Shown piece by piece: positions 19,175 through 28,519 of a stretch of 49,968 nt of DNA (position 1 is its first letter; each line of letters opens with the position of its first letter). The position numbers were made by a program, and so were the translations under genes. Under the pieces are notes generated by a model. That model did not search any database. It saw nothing but the letters and a program-made list of their open reading frames with translations, and was not told the DNA's origin. Source of the DNA: Chloroflexota bacterium (GTDB lineage: Bacteria > Chloroflexota > Dehalococcoidia > E44-bin15); NCBI GenBank assembly GCA_030626475.1, contig DAOUOW010000004.1, forward strand, positions 1 to 49,968. Direction: 5' to 3'.

Positions 19175-19564
19175 CTAATCCCGGCCCAGCCATTTCCGCC
19201 ACCAGGGCAAATCCCCGGCCACCATATAGATACCCAACACAATTATTATGCCACCCAAGATTTGGCGCAGCACCGAAGCACAAATCCAGTCCGCCACCGT
19301 GCCCCCAAGAAAGCTGAATAGAATCGCCGCCGGGGCGATCCACAGCGCCACCCTGAGCCTGACATTCCCCTGACGATAATGGGTGATGGCACCCACTAGT
19401 ACCGTCACCGCAATCACAGCCAGAGAGACCCCCTGCGCTGTGTGCTGCTCCACGTCCATCAACAGGACCATGCCCGGGATCAGTATCACACCGCCACCAA
19501 TGCCCAGCACCCCGGCGAGTATTCCCGCCACTAAACCGACCCCAATTCCGATAGCTATATCCAA
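19175..19564 (-). CDS. Half-size TauE/SafE (TSUP) family membrane protein
   Basis: VGLVAGILAGVLGIGGGVILIPGMVLLMDVEQHTAQGVSLAVI; 129 aa, about half a typical TSUP protein. Confidence 0.8.
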   Translation of the reverse strand: MDIAIGIGVGLVAGILAGVLGIGGGVILIPGMVLLMDVEQHTAQGVSLAVIAVTVLVGAITHYRQGNVRLRVALWIAPAAILFSFLGGTVADWICASVLRQILGGIIIVLGIYMVAGDLPWWRKWLGRD

Positions 19565-19582
19565 AACTCTCTCCAGCTATAA

Positions 19583-19945
19583 CTAGACACCAATGACCAT
19601 GAGAATGCCAAGGACCACTATCAAGGTGCTGAAGAGCCAGCGTAAGTGCCTGGCGCGCATCCTCATCATCAGCTTGGCCCCCAAAACCACCCCCACCAAG
19701 CTGCCGGTAGCCAGCACCACAACGAACACCCAGTCGATATTGCCCTGGATAGCATAGGCGATAAGGCCAGCAACACCGATAGGAAAGATCACGGCAAGAG
19801 AGGTGCCATGGGCCTGATGCTGCTCCAGAAGTAAAACCCCTGCCAGCAACGGCACCAGCAGCATCCCACCGCCAATGCCGGTGAGTCCAGCGATCATCCC
19901 CGCAACAGCTCCGATCACCACTGATATGATTATGTTTCTTCTCAA
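19583..19945 (-). CDS. Half-size TauE/SafE (TSUP) family membrane protein
   Basis: AGMIAGLTGIGGGMLLVPLLAGVLLLEQHQAHGTSLAVIFPIG; 120 aa; tandem partner of 19175-19564. Confidence 0.8.
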   Translation of the reverse strand: MRRNIIISVVIGAVAGMIAGLTGIGGGMLLVPLLAGVLLLEQHQAHGTSLAVIFPIGVAGLIAYAIQGNIDWVFVVVLATGSLVGVVLGAKLMMRMRARHLRWLFSTLIVVLGILMVIGV

Positions 19946-20092
19946 GCACTGACCTCACCCTGCTTTCCGAGGATGATAGCACACCTACGTAGTCAAGTCA
20001 ATTGAGCTTTATTCATAATTCATAGCTTAGGAAAGGATTGACATTTTGCCGAGATTATGTGTAGTATTGTTAAGCCACTAATTGGGGGCACC

Positions 20093-20881
20093 ATGACTGT
20101 TGGCATTGCTGTCCTTTGCAACAACGCTAAGGAAGTGGCTGTAGCGTGCGACCGCATGATAACAGCTACTTACCCACCTATTGAGTTCGAACATGGGATA
20201 CCCAAGCTTGATAAGATTGGTGAAACATGTGTCGTTCTCACAGCAGGAGATGCCTTAGCACATGCAGAGATATGCAGAGAGGTACAAGCGAGAATTAGTG
20301 TCCTAACTCGTCCAAGAGTAGCGGGGATAACAGAGGAAATTAGAGCAACCTATGTTTTACAGAGACAAAAAACAATTATTCAACGTTTCCTTGAGCCTAG
20401 AGGCTGGACTCTCCAGCAATTCTATGAAGAACACGCTCGCAGATTACACCCGGATTTGTTTTTGAAAATAGATAATGATATAGCAACTTATGATTACGGG
20501 TTGTCACTTATAGTTGCTGGCGTCGATCCAGACGAAGCTCACATATATGGCATTAGGCACCCAGGGGAAGTAGATTGCTATGATTCCCTTGGGTATCATT
20601 CTATTGGCATAGGACTTATGCATGCTGTGTCGAGCCTAGTTGCAAACGGGTGTGAACCTACTGTTAGTAGCAAGATGGCTGCTTACTTAGTATATGAGGC
20701 GAAGAGAAACGCAGAGAATGCACCCGGCGTAGGACAATACACCGATATGGCTATAATACGTGAGGGCGAAATCCATATTATAACTAATGAGGAGATTTCT
20801 CTTCTTCAGCAAATATACGATACAAGACGTATCCCTCTGACAGAAGAGTTTAAAAAAACCATTGATAGCCTACCATTCTAA
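20093..20881 (+). CDS. Stand-alone proteasome-subunit-like Ntn-hydrolase family protein
   Basis: ATG 20093 preceded by GGGGG gives M-TVGIAVLCNNAKEVAVACDRMIT...GIPKLDKIGET; later DYGLSLIVAGVDPDEAHIYGI and YHSIGIGLMHAVSSL. Pattern of 20S beta / HslV-like folds. ORF track starts upstream at 20057. Confidence 0.65.
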   Translation: MTVGIAVLCNNAKEVAVACDRMITATYPPIEFEHGIPKLDKIGETCVVLTAGDALAHAEICREVQARISVLTRPRVAGITEEIRATYVLQRQKTIIQRFLEPRGWTLQQFYEEHARRLHPDLFLKIDNDIATYDYGLSLIVAGVDPDEAHIYGIRHPGEVDCYDSLGYHSIGIGLMHAVSSLVANGCEPTVSSKMAAYLVYEAKRNAENAPGVGQYTDMAIIREGEIHIITNEEISLLQQIYDTRRIPLTEEFKKTIDSLPF

Positions 20882-20892
20882 ATAGGAGATTA

Positions 20893-21075
20893 ATGATGGT
20901 TATGATTGATATTAATGATGACGATAATGAAGGTAAGGCTGAGACTGAGTATGATTACGAGCAGCATCACTCTATCGGATTAGCTGAAGCAAGGATAAAG
21001 CAAGCACTGCTCAGATACGAAGTGGCAGTAAGGAAGAGTTCTCCACCTACCCCGGAAGAAAAGGTGCGCTTGTAA
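20893..21075 (+). CDS. Small acidic hypothetical protein (60 aa) downstream of the proteasome-like gene
   Basis: MMVMIDINDDDNEGKAETEYDYEQHHSIGLAEARIKQALLRYEVAVRKSSPPTPEEKVRL; 11 nt after the upstream stop. Confidence 0.45.
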   Translation: MMVMIDINDDDNEGKAETEYDYEQHHSIGLAEARIKQALLRYEVAVRKSSPPTPEEKVRL

Positions 21076-21097
21076 TACTACATTGACAGAAACTTGA

Positions 21098-21352
21098 TTA
21101 AACCACTTTTCTCACAAGTCCCCCATTGCCGGTAGATAATACCTGCGCTTGATATACTATGATTGACATCAAGCAGTGAACAGTCACCTTGCGGATACCA
21201 CGTACCCGAATGCTGTTTAGCTTCCGATGTCCCTTTAGCCTCCCGAACAACCGCTCTGCACTGGTACGGCGATTATAGATAAGCTGCCAATCAGCAGTTT
21301 CGAGATAGTCGTCAATTGAAGCGCTTCCTATTGCAATTCCTGCCCTTATGTA
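21098..21352 (-). pseudogene. 3'-terminal remnant of an IS DDE transposase
   Basis: Reverse-strand open frame ...RAGIAIGSASIDDYLETADWQLIYNRRTSAERLFGRLKGHRKLNSIRVRGIRKVTVHCLMSIIVYQAQVL...*; typical DDE transposase C-terminus (YxxRxSAERxFxRLKxxxxLxxxRVRGxxKV). No start or N-terminal domain. Confidence 0.75.
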
Positions 21353-21363
21353 GTATTATTTAA

Positions 21364-21452
21364 TCACCGCGGGGGTGCTCACGGGCTGAGAGTCCGAAAA
21401 GCGGACAACCCCTGGAACCTGACCTCGGTAATGCGAGCGTAGGGAAGCGGAG
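21364..21452 (+). ncRNA. TPP (THI element) riboswitch
   Basis: GGGGGTGCTC...GGCTGAGAG...ACCCCTGGAACCTGACCTCGGTAATGCGAGCGTAGGGAAGCGG conserved core upstream of thiC. Confidence 0.96.
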
Positions 21453-21459
21453 TTTGAGG

Positions 21460-21503
21460 CCAAGAGCCCGACCCGAAACCTAGGCTCTTGGGCTTTTGTT
21501 TTT
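21460..21503 (+). terminator. Intrinsic terminator of the TPP riboswitch expression platform
   Basis: CCAAGAGCC-N14-GGCTCTTGG perfect stem followed by GCTTTTGTTTTT. Confidence 0.9.
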
Positions 21504-21588
21504 GAACGGCACTGAAAAGGGAAACAATCCGAAAGCGGCTAGGAATTTTACTGGAGCTGGCAAATAGTTCGAAAAGAAGGGGGCAGAG

Positions 21589-22884
21589 GTGACACAGCTA
21601 GAATTGGCCAGAGGCGGAATCGTATCCCCAGAGATGAAGCTTGTTGCCCAGGAGGAAGGGATAGACCCAGAGCTTATTCGGCATGGGGTGGCCGAGGGGA
21701 CCATTGTAATCCCAGCCAACACAAAGCACAAACTCGGCTGCTACTGTGGTATAGGTAAGGGACTGAGGACCAAGGTAAATGCCAATATCGGCACCTCCTC
21801 CGATTACAGCGACATCGACACCGAGCTGGAGAAGCTCAGGGTTGCCGTAGAATATAAGGCAGATACGGTGATGGACCTGAGCACCGGAGGCGACATCGGC
21901 GCTATTCGCCGCGCCATCCTCAGCCAGAGCCCTATCCCTCTGGGAACGGTGCCCATCTACCAGGCGGGCATCGAGGCTATCGAGAGGAAAGAGGCCATCG
22001 TAAAGATGACCGCCGACGAGCTCTTTTCGGTGATCGAAGAGCAGGCCGAGGAGGGAGTGGACTTTGTGACGGTACACTGCGGGGTCACCCAGTCAGCGAT
22101 CGCAAGGCTGAAACGCCAGGGAAGAGTGACCGATATCGTGTCCCGCGGCGGCGCCTTCCTCTTCGGCTGGATCATTTACAACGAGCAGGAAAATCCACTA
22201 TATGAGCAATACGACCGCCTGCTCGAGATAGCTCGAAGATTCGATGTCACCCTCAGCCTCGGCGACGGGCTGCGCCCGGGAAGCCTGGCCGATGCCACCG
22301 ATAGGGCTCAGGTGGAGGAGCTGCTCATCCTCGGGGAGCTGGTGGAGCGTGCCTGGGAGGCAGGGGTGCAGGTGATGGTGGAGGGCCCGGGGCACCTGCC
22401 CCTGGATCAGATCACCACCAATGTGCAGCTAGAGAAGAGCCTGTGCAAGGGAGCGCCCTTCTATGTGCTAGGGCCGCTGGTCACCGACATCGCTGCTGGC
22501 TATGACCATATCTGCGGCGCCATCGGCGGCGCCATTGCCGCAGCGGCGGGCGCTGATTTTCTGTGCTATGTAACCCCCTCCGAGCACCTGGGGCTTCCCG
22601 ACCCCGATGATGTCAAAGAGGGAGTCATCGCCTCCAGAATTGCGGCCCATGCCGCAGATATCGTCAAGGGGGTGAAGGGGGCCCAGGAATGGGACAGGAA
22701 GATGTCCCTGGCGCGCAAGAACCTGGATTGGGGGGAGCAGGTGAGGCTATGCCTTGACCCTTCAAGAGCGCAAAGGGTGCACGCCCAGCATACCACCACA
22801 GGGGTTGCCTGCAGCATGTGCGGCGATTTCTGTGCCCTGCAACTGGTATCAAGCTTCCTCGGCACCTCACCACAAAAGTGCTAA
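21589..22884 (+). CDS. thiC: Phosphomethylpyrimidine synthase ThiC
   Basis: [54 protein letters not shown]-terminal [13 protein letters not shown] start, downstream of the TPP riboswitch. Confidence 0.96.
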   Translation: MTQLELARGGIVSPEMKLVAQEEGIDPELIRHGVAEGTIVIPANTKHKLGCYCGIGKGLRTKVNANIGTSSDYSDIDTELEKLRVAVEYKADTVMDLSTGGDIGAIRRAILSQSPIPLGTVPIYQAGIEAIERKEAIVKMTADELFSVIEEQAEEGVDFVTVHCGVTQSAIARLKRQGRVTDIVSRGGAFLFGWIIYNEQENPLYEQYDRLLEIARRFDVTLSLGDGLRPGSLADATDRAQVEELLILGELVERAWEAGVQVMVEGPGHLPLDQITTNVQLEKSLCKGAPFYVLGPLVTDIAAGYDHICGAIGGAIAAAAGADFLCYVTPSEHLGLPDPDDVKEGVIASRIAAHAADIVKGVKGAQEWDRKMSLARKNLDWGEQVRLCLDPSRAQRVHAQHTTTGVACSMCGDFCALQLVSSFLGTSPQKC

Positions 22885-22907
22885 TTCGTTTAAAAAGGAG
22901 AAGCCGA

Positions 22908-23702
22908 ATGACCATCTTCCATCCCACTTCAGAAAAGGATGTCACCAGGGCTATCGTATCGAGCTTTCTGCGCCAGTTCGAAGATTATGTTGACAGCGAT
23001 GTAATCATCGTGGGCGGAGGGCCCAGCGGGCTCATGGCGGGAAGGGAGCTGGCCGATAGCGGGCTCAAGGTCCTCATCGTGGAGCGCAACAATTATCTGG
23101 GGGGCGGATTTTGGATCGGGGGCTATTTCATGAACAAGCTCACCCTGAGATTCCCGGCACAGCAGCTCCTGGATGAGCTCGGGGTCCCATATGAAAAGGC
23201 AAATGAGGGGCTATATGTTGCCGACGCTCCCCATGCCTGCTCCAAGCTAATCGCTGCCACCTGCGATGCAGGGGCAAAATTTGCCAGCCTCACCATGCTC
23301 GAAGATGTGATACTGCGGGAGGGGAACCGGGTGGCGGGAGTGGTGGTTAACTGGAGCCCCATCATTCACCTCCCCAGAGAAATCGCCGCCCTAGATCCCG
23401 TGCCCCTGGAATCGAAGGTGGTGATCGACGCCACCGGGCATGACGCCAGCGTAGTAAAAAAGCTGGAGCAGCGGGATTTGATCACGACAAAGGGCGAGGG
23501 GGGGCTCTGGATCGAGAAGTCCGAGGATGCAGTGGTAGAGCATACCGGTGAGGTTCACCCCGGGCTGGTGGTCGCCGGCATGGCTGTAGCCACCGTTTAC
23601 GGCCTCCCTCGCATGGGCCCCACCTTCGGCGCCATGCTCCTCTCAGGGAAGAGGGCGGCACAGGTCGCCGGTCAAATAATCCAAAAACCGGCGAGAACAT
23701 AA
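22908..23702 (+). CDS. thi4: Thi4-family thiazole synthase (archaeal/non-plant type)
   Basis: [90 protein letters not shown]. Confidence 0.92.
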   Translation: MTIFHPTSEKDVTRAIVSSFLRQFEDYVDSDVIIVGGGPSGLMAGRELADSGLKVLIVERNNYLGGGFWIGGYFMNKLTLRFPAQQLLDELGVPYEKANEGLYVADAPHACSKLIAATCDAGAKFASLTMLEDVILREGNRVAGVVVNWSPIIHLPREIAALDPVPLESKVVIDATGHDASVVKKLEQRDLITTKGEGGLWIEKSEDAVVEHTGEVHPGLVVAGMAVATVYGLPRMGPTFGAMLLSGKRAAQVAGQIIQKPART

Positions 23703-23712
23703 TGGGTGAGAA

Positions 23713-24723
23713 ATGAACAGGCGAGGGGTCAACGCTTTTGTCCTGCTGTTTCTCATAATCGCGATTGCTTTGACTGCGATAAGCTGCGGTTCAAGTTCAA
23801 TATCAGCACCATCCGTTGGTGAGGAGTTCGCTTTTTGCACCCACCCCGCCGACCAGGACCATCCCGCCATCTCAGGGGACATCCTGGTATGGCAGGACGA
23901 ACGCAGCGGCAACTATGACATCTACGGCTACAACATTTCCAAAGGAAAGGAGTTCCCTATCTGTACCGAAGAGAACGAACATGGGGATATTATTCCAGCC
24001 ACCTCAGAGGAGTTCGTGGTCTGGACTGATGCGCGTAACTACGGCATCCATGACTGGGAAGTCTTCGGCTACGACCTCGCCACCAAAACTGAGTTCCCTA
24101 TCTGCACTAATCCAACTTGGCAGTATGCGCCTGCCATTTCAGGGGATATCGTGGTATGGGGGGACTACCGCCGCCGTGACTATGACATCTATGGCTACAA
24201 CCTGGCCACCGATACCGAGTTCCCCATCTGCACCGAACCAGCTATCCAAAGGAATCCCACCATTTCCGAGGACATCGTGGTGTGGGTAGATAAGCGCAAC
24301 GGCAACGAGGACATCTATGGCTACAACCTGACCACCGATATCGAGTTCCCCATCTGCACCGACCCAGCCCACCAAGACGACCCCGTCATCTCAGGGGGCA
24401 TTGTAGTGTGGGAGGACTACCGCAACGGCAACGAGGACATCTATGCCTATGATCTAGCCACCGAAACCGAGTTCCCCATCTGCACCGACCCAGCCCGCCA
24501 GCGGAAGCCCGCCATCTCAGGAGACATCGTTGTCTGGTGGGACGACCGCAACGGCAATTATGACATCTATGGCTACAACCTTGCCGCCGATATCGAGTTC
24601 CCTATCTGCACCGACTCAGCAGCCCAGTGGCTGCCCGCCATTTCAGGGGATATCGTCGTCTGGCAGGACTACCGCAACAGAAACTGGGACATCTATGGCA
24701 CCAAGCTAGCGCTAGAGGAGTAG
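23713..24723 (+). CDS. Seven-bladed beta-propeller lipoprotein-like protein, distinct repeat type
   Basis: Lipobox-like TAISC; about seven DIVVWxDxRNGNxDIYGYNLATxxEFPICTDPAxQxxPAISG repeats. Confidence 0.85.
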   Translation: MNRRGVNAFVLLFLIIAIALTAISCGSSSISAPSVGEEFAFCTHPADQDHPAISGDILVWQDERSGNYDIYGYNISKGKEFPICTEENEHGDIIPATSEEFVVWTDARNYGIHDWEVFGYDLATKTEFPICTNPTWQYAPAISGDIVVWGDYRRRDYDIYGYNLATDTEFPICTEPAIQRNPTISEDIVVWVDKRNGNEDIYGYNLTTDIEFPICTDPAHQDDPVISGGIVVWEDYRNGNEDIYAYDLATETEFPICTDPARQRKPAISGDIVVWWDDRNGNYDIYGYNLAADIEFPICTDSAAQWLPAISGDIVVWQDYRNRNWDIYGTKLALEE

Positions 24724-24724
24724 G

Positions 24725-25957
24725 ATGAGAGCCGAAATCATCTCCATCGGCACCGAGCTCCTGCTAGGGCAAATAACAGATACCAATGCCTCTTATATCG
24801 CCTCCCAATTGCCGTTACTGGGTATCGACCTCTACTGGGTGACCCAGGTGGGCGATAACCTTGAGCGGATGAAAGAATGCCTGGAGCGTGCCTGGGGGCG
24901 CTCTGATCTGGTCCTGACCACCGGCGGCCTAGGACCCACCGAGGATGACCTCACCCGAGAGGCCATCGCTGCCATGCTAGGCGAGGAGCTGAGGGTTGAC
25001 CCCGAGCTGGAGCGGCAGATTCGTGAGTTTTTCTCCCGCCGCGGTATCGAGATGCCGGAGCGCAATATCAAGCAGGCAACGCTCATCCCCTCAGCCGAGG
25101 CGATCCCAAACCCCCGAGGCACTGCCCCAGGCTGGTGGGTGGAGCGAGGGGGAGAGCTCATCATCGCCATGCCCGGTCCCCCTAGCGAGATGCAGCGCAT
25201 GTGGGAGAAGGAGGTCTCCCCCAGGCTGCGGCAGAGGCTGGGGCATGAAATCATCCTCTCGCGGACGCTAAAGACCTTCGGCCACTCCGAAGCGGCGGTA
25301 GATGAGATAGTGAGCCCACTGCTCTCAGCCACCAATCCCACCCTTGCTGTCTATGCCAAGCCGGATGGCATCCACCTTCGCATCACCGCCAAGGCAAAGC
25401 AGCGGGAGGAGGCAGAGGAGATGATCGCTCACAGGGAAGTGGAGGTCCGCTCCCTCTTTGGGGAAAGCATCTGGGGCTGCGATGAGGAAACGCTGGAGGC
25501 TGTGGTGGGCACTCTTCTCAGCGAGAAAGGGCTCAGCCTGGCCACCATGGAATCCTGCACCGGGGGGCTATTGGCTAATTTGATAACTGATGTCCCCGGC
25601 AGCTCGGCATACTTTAAAGGGGGGGTGGTTGCTTATACTGATGAGGCCAAGATTTCCCACGGCGTTGACCCTAAACTCATCGCCCGCCACGGCTCCATAA
25701 GCCCCGAGGCGGCGGAGGCGATGGCTGAGGCAGCAAGAGCCGGGCTGGGGGCTGACATCGGGGTGGGGATCACCGGAGTGGCTGGTCCGGAAGAGGTGGA
25801 AGGAAAGCCCATCGGCAGTGCCCATATTGCCATAGTTGACGGCAAAAGCAAGAGGGTGATCCGTGGCAGCTACCCCCCACTACGCCCTGAGGTCAAGCGC
25901 CGCGCCGCCAATCACGCCCTCTTTGAACTCAGGCGCACCCTGCTCTCCAGCAAATAA
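24725..25957 (+). CDS. cinA: CinA family protein with C-terminal nicotinamide-nucleotide amidase domain
   Basis: MRAEIISIGTELLLGQITDTNASYIASQLPLLGIDLYWVTQVGDN; TTGGLGPTEDDLTREAI; ESCTGGLLANLITDVPGSSAYFKGGVVAY; GVGITGVAGP. Confidence 0.95.
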   Translation: MRAEIISIGTELLLGQITDTNASYIASQLPLLGIDLYWVTQVGDNLERMKECLERAWGRSDLVLTTGGLGPTEDDLTREAIAAMLGEELRVDPELERQIREFFSRRGIEMPERNIKQATLIPSAEAIPNPRGTAPGWWVERGGELIIAMPGPPSEMQRMWEKEVSPRLRQRLGHEIILSRTLKTFGHSEAAVDEIVSPLLSATNPTLAVYAKPDGIHLRITAKAKQREEAEEMIAHREVEVRSLFGESIWGCDEETLEAVVGTLLSEKGLSLATMESCTGGLLANLITDVPGSSAYFKGGVVAYTDEAKISHGVDPKLIARHGSISPEAAEAMAEAARAGLGADIGVGITGVAGPEEVEGKPIGSAHIAIVDGKSKRVIRGSYPPLRPEVKRRAANHALFELRRTLLSSK

Positions 25958-26094
25958 TGCCTCCCGCTAAGGTTAATTCAAGCACACGCTAAAGTTTTTT
26001 GTTTTCCGCACTAATAGGCTTTAAAAAATTGCTGCGCTTTTATCCGATCACAGCGCCCATTTGACCACAGCCCAAAGTTCGAAAAGGAAAAGTA

Positions 26095-26151
26095 TTGCAT
26101 TGTGCGCCAAAGTGTGCTATCATGCGCCAAAATTAGGTGCGCCTTTGGCGC
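26095..26151 (+). promoter_or_regulatory. Promoter with embedded operator-like GCGCCAAA repeats
   Basis: TTGCAT (26095-26100) - 17 bp - TATCAT (26118-26123); TGCGCCAAA at 26103-26111 and 26123-26131; GCGCCTTTGGCGC at 26139-26151. Confidence 0.65.
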
Positions 26152-26173
26152 TTGAGGGGGGGATTGGTTCTTT

Positions 26174-26368
26174 GTGGATGAAGGCGAATTATTGTCCGTG
26201 GAGGAGATGACCAAAATCCTGAAGGTGAGCAAGCCCACCATACAAAGGTGGTGCCGCGACAGGAAGCTCCCAGCGGCAAAGATCGGGAAAGCCTATCGCA
26301 TCCGAAAAGAGGACCTTGACCGGTGGTATGAGGGGAAGCTCCTTGAGAGAACAGGGGCTGAGCGGTAA
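26174..26368 (+). CDS. Excisionase/MerR-type helix-turn-helix DNA-binding protein
   Basis: LLSVEEMTKILKVSKPTIQRWCRDRKLPAAKIGKAYRIRKEDLDRWYEGK. Confidence 0.9.
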   Translation: MDEGELLSVEEMTKILKVSKPTIQRWCRDRKLPAAKIGKAYRIRKEDLDRWYEGKLLERTGAER

Positions 26369-26491
26369 GCTTCCTAGATAAAATCTAGGGCTTGAAAACA
26401 AATAAATTCCAGTTCTCTGTCAAATTTAATTGAAAGTTTGCCAGGGGAGTGGGTTTATTTGTGTCAACTGCAAAAGAAAGGGGGTTGATAG

Positions 26492-26875
26492 ATGCACCTC
26501 ATTATCGATGGTTTTGGGAGCAATCCAAAATTGCTAGAAAGCGAGGAGCTGCTTTACCAGCTCCTGGATGATTACCCGGCACAGATCGGGATGACCAAGG
26601 TGGCCCCTCCCCACGTTTTCAGGTACGTAGGCTCAAAGCCAGAGGATTGGGGGATATCGGGCTTCGTCCTTATCGCTGAGAGCCATATCAGCATCCACAC
26701 CTTCCCTGAAAGACGTTATGTCAACATCGATATCTTCTCGTGCAAGGACTTTGACTCCGAGCGAGCTATTAAGATATTCCAGCTTCAACTTCATCTAGGC
26801 AAGCTCAGGAGTCATATCATCAACCGCCCCGAATCAAGTCTGGGAGAAAAAGTTGATGCGCTTGTCAATCGATGA
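26492..26875 (+). CDS. speD: S-adenosylmethionine decarboxylase proenzyme-like
   Basis: MHLIIDGFGSNPKLLES...GFVLIAESHISIHTFPERRYVNIDIFSCKDFD (AdoMetDC ESHISIHTxPE motif). Confidence 0.9.
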   Translation: MHLIIDGFGSNPKLLESEELLYQLLDDYPAQIGMTKVAPPHVFRYVGSKPEDWGISGFVLIAESHISIHTFPERRYVNIDIFSCKDFDSERAIKIFQLQLHLGKLRSHIINRPESSLGEKVDALVNR

Positions 26876-27980
26876 TCCTGATCGCCTATATAAAAGTATT
26901 AAGCGCTTCGCGCAAGTGAAGGAAACCCCTTTTCTTATTATAGATAGACAGGCAATTCAACAAAGATTGGAGGAATTTCAAAAAGCGATCGGCTACGCCA
27001 AAGTCTTTTATGCCCTTAAAGCCAATCCCCATAAGCGCATTACAGCATTCTTGCAACAACGTGGTGTCGGTTTCGAGATCTCCTCAGAGCAGGAACTGCG
27101 TTCCTTGCTTCGCCACAGGGTCCCGCCACAGAGAATCATTTCCAGCAACCCGGTAAAAAGCAACACTTTCATTAAGGGGGCCTATTCTGCTGGCGTAAGG
27201 CTTTTCGCTTTTGACTCCTATAGCGAAATTGAAAAACTATCGGAGTTTGCCCCCAACAGCAAGGTCTACGCACGCATTTCTGTATCCAATGAGGGGAGCC
27301 AGTGGCCGTTGGCCAAGAAATTTGGTGTTGACATAGAGGATGCAGTGGACCTGCTGGCACGGGCGTCAGAAATGCATCTTGAACCATATGGCATCACCTT
27401 CCATGTTGGCTCGCAATGTACGGATCCTGTAACTTGGGTAAAAGCAATCGAAAAGAGCAGAATAGTTTGGGAATTGGCAAAAAACCGGGGTATAGAACTG
27501 CAAATGTTGAATATAGGTGGCGGCTTTCCCATCCGATATACAGAATCTGTGCCATCCATCTCCCGGCTTGCCCATGTGGTCAGGGACGCCATAGAGAATA
27601 GCTTCCCTAAAGGCGTGGAAATTTTTGTCGAGCCCGGAAGAGCCCTTGTAGGTGAGGCTGGCATATTGGTGACTACCGTAATAGGAAAAGCTGTGCGAAA
27701 CGGGCAAAGGTGGCTCTATTTAGATGCCGGTGTGTTCCATGGCTTGATGGAAAGCATAGGTGGCATTCGTTACCCCATAGGTACAGTGAAGAACGGCCCA
27801 GCAAGCGAATGGGTGTTGGCAGGGCCTTCCTGTGATAGCTTTGATGTAATCTCTGCTGATGTAGAGCTTTCAGAGCCAGAAATAGGAGACCAGGTCTATA
27901 TAATGTCGGCAGGCGCTTATACTACTAGTTACGCCTCTCGGTTTAACGGCTTTCCCATCCCAAGAACATATTTTGTATAG
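26853..27980 (+). CDS. Fold-III PLP ornithine/lysine-type decarboxylase
   Basis: FYALKANPHKRI (PLP lysine), GVGFEISSEQEL, FHVGSQC, LNIGGGFPIRY, EPGRALVGEAG, GPSCDSFD, GAYTTSYASRFNGF; start overlaps speD. Confidence 0.9.
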   Translation: MMRLSIDDPDRLYKSIKRFAQVKETPFLIIDRQAIQQRLEEFQKAIGYAKVFYALKANPHKRITAFLQQRGVGFEISSEQELRSLLRHRVPPQRIISSNPVKSNTFIKGAYSAGVRLFAFDSYSEIEKLSEFAPNSKVYARISVSNEGSQWPLAKKFGVDIEDAVDLLARASEMHLEPYGITFHVGSQCTDPVTWVKAIEKSRIVWELAKNRGIELQMLNIGGGFPIRYTESVPSISRLAHVVRDAIENSFPKGVEIFVEPGRALVGEAGILVTTVIGKAVRNGQRWLYLDAGVFHGLMESIGGIRYPIGTVKNGPASEWVLAGPSCDSFDVISADVELSEPEIGDQVYIMSAGAYTTSYASRFNGFPIPRTYFV

Positions 27981-27995
27981 GCGAGTACCTAGCAC

Positions 27996-28450
27996 ATGGA
28001 CTGCTCTGACATTGCTCTATGGGTGACGGCATTTTTTACCGGGGTGCTCGGCAATAGCGGCACCAGGAGCTTTCCTTCTTGCATGGCGTCAGTTACGTAG
28101 TATGCGTAATGCCAGCCGCAGCCAAGCCTATTCAGAGCATTACAGCCGACCTCCATGCCCTTGATCAGCTTTTTATAGAGCATCCCGAACTCGACTTGTT
28201 GCTCGACGATAAATCCCCAACAGGCGACTGTAAGATCAAGCAAAAATGGCTCGTATCCTGGTATCTGGATCTGTATGAGAATATTCACTACCAGCATAAC
28301 AAAGGTGTAATAGCGGAGGAACTATGGACAGGTTGGGAACAAGAAATCAAACAAACTTCTAACCGCCCAGGTTTTAGAGAGCAATACAAGGCTTTGAAAA
28401 GGTACTACAACGAAGACTTCCAAAAATTCATTAAACGCCTCTTTGTTTAA
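27996..28450 (+). pseudogene. Frameshifted small membrane-protein gene
   Basis: Frame 1: MDCSDIALWVTAFFTGVL; next frame: AIAAPGAFLLAWRQLRSMRNASRSQAYSEHY; third frame: QSITADLHALDQLFIEHPEL...FQKFIKRLFV*. Three contiguous segments read as one protein. Confidence 0.65.
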
Positions 28451-28519
28451 GTTCAGTCTCATGCGCCTTCCTCGCCGCCAAACTGGCCTATAAGCTCATC
28501 GGTTTTTCGACCTTTTCGT

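Noticed and set aside
19128-19982. 284-aa minus-strand ORF spanning both TauE/SafE halves
   Set aside because: Out-of-frame Gly/Arg/Trp-rich translation. The two shorter frames carry clear TM and GIGGG motifs.
27989-28297. 102-aa minus-strand ORF
   Set aside because: Antisense to the frameshifted membrane-protein pseudogene, whose plus-strand frames make better protein sense.
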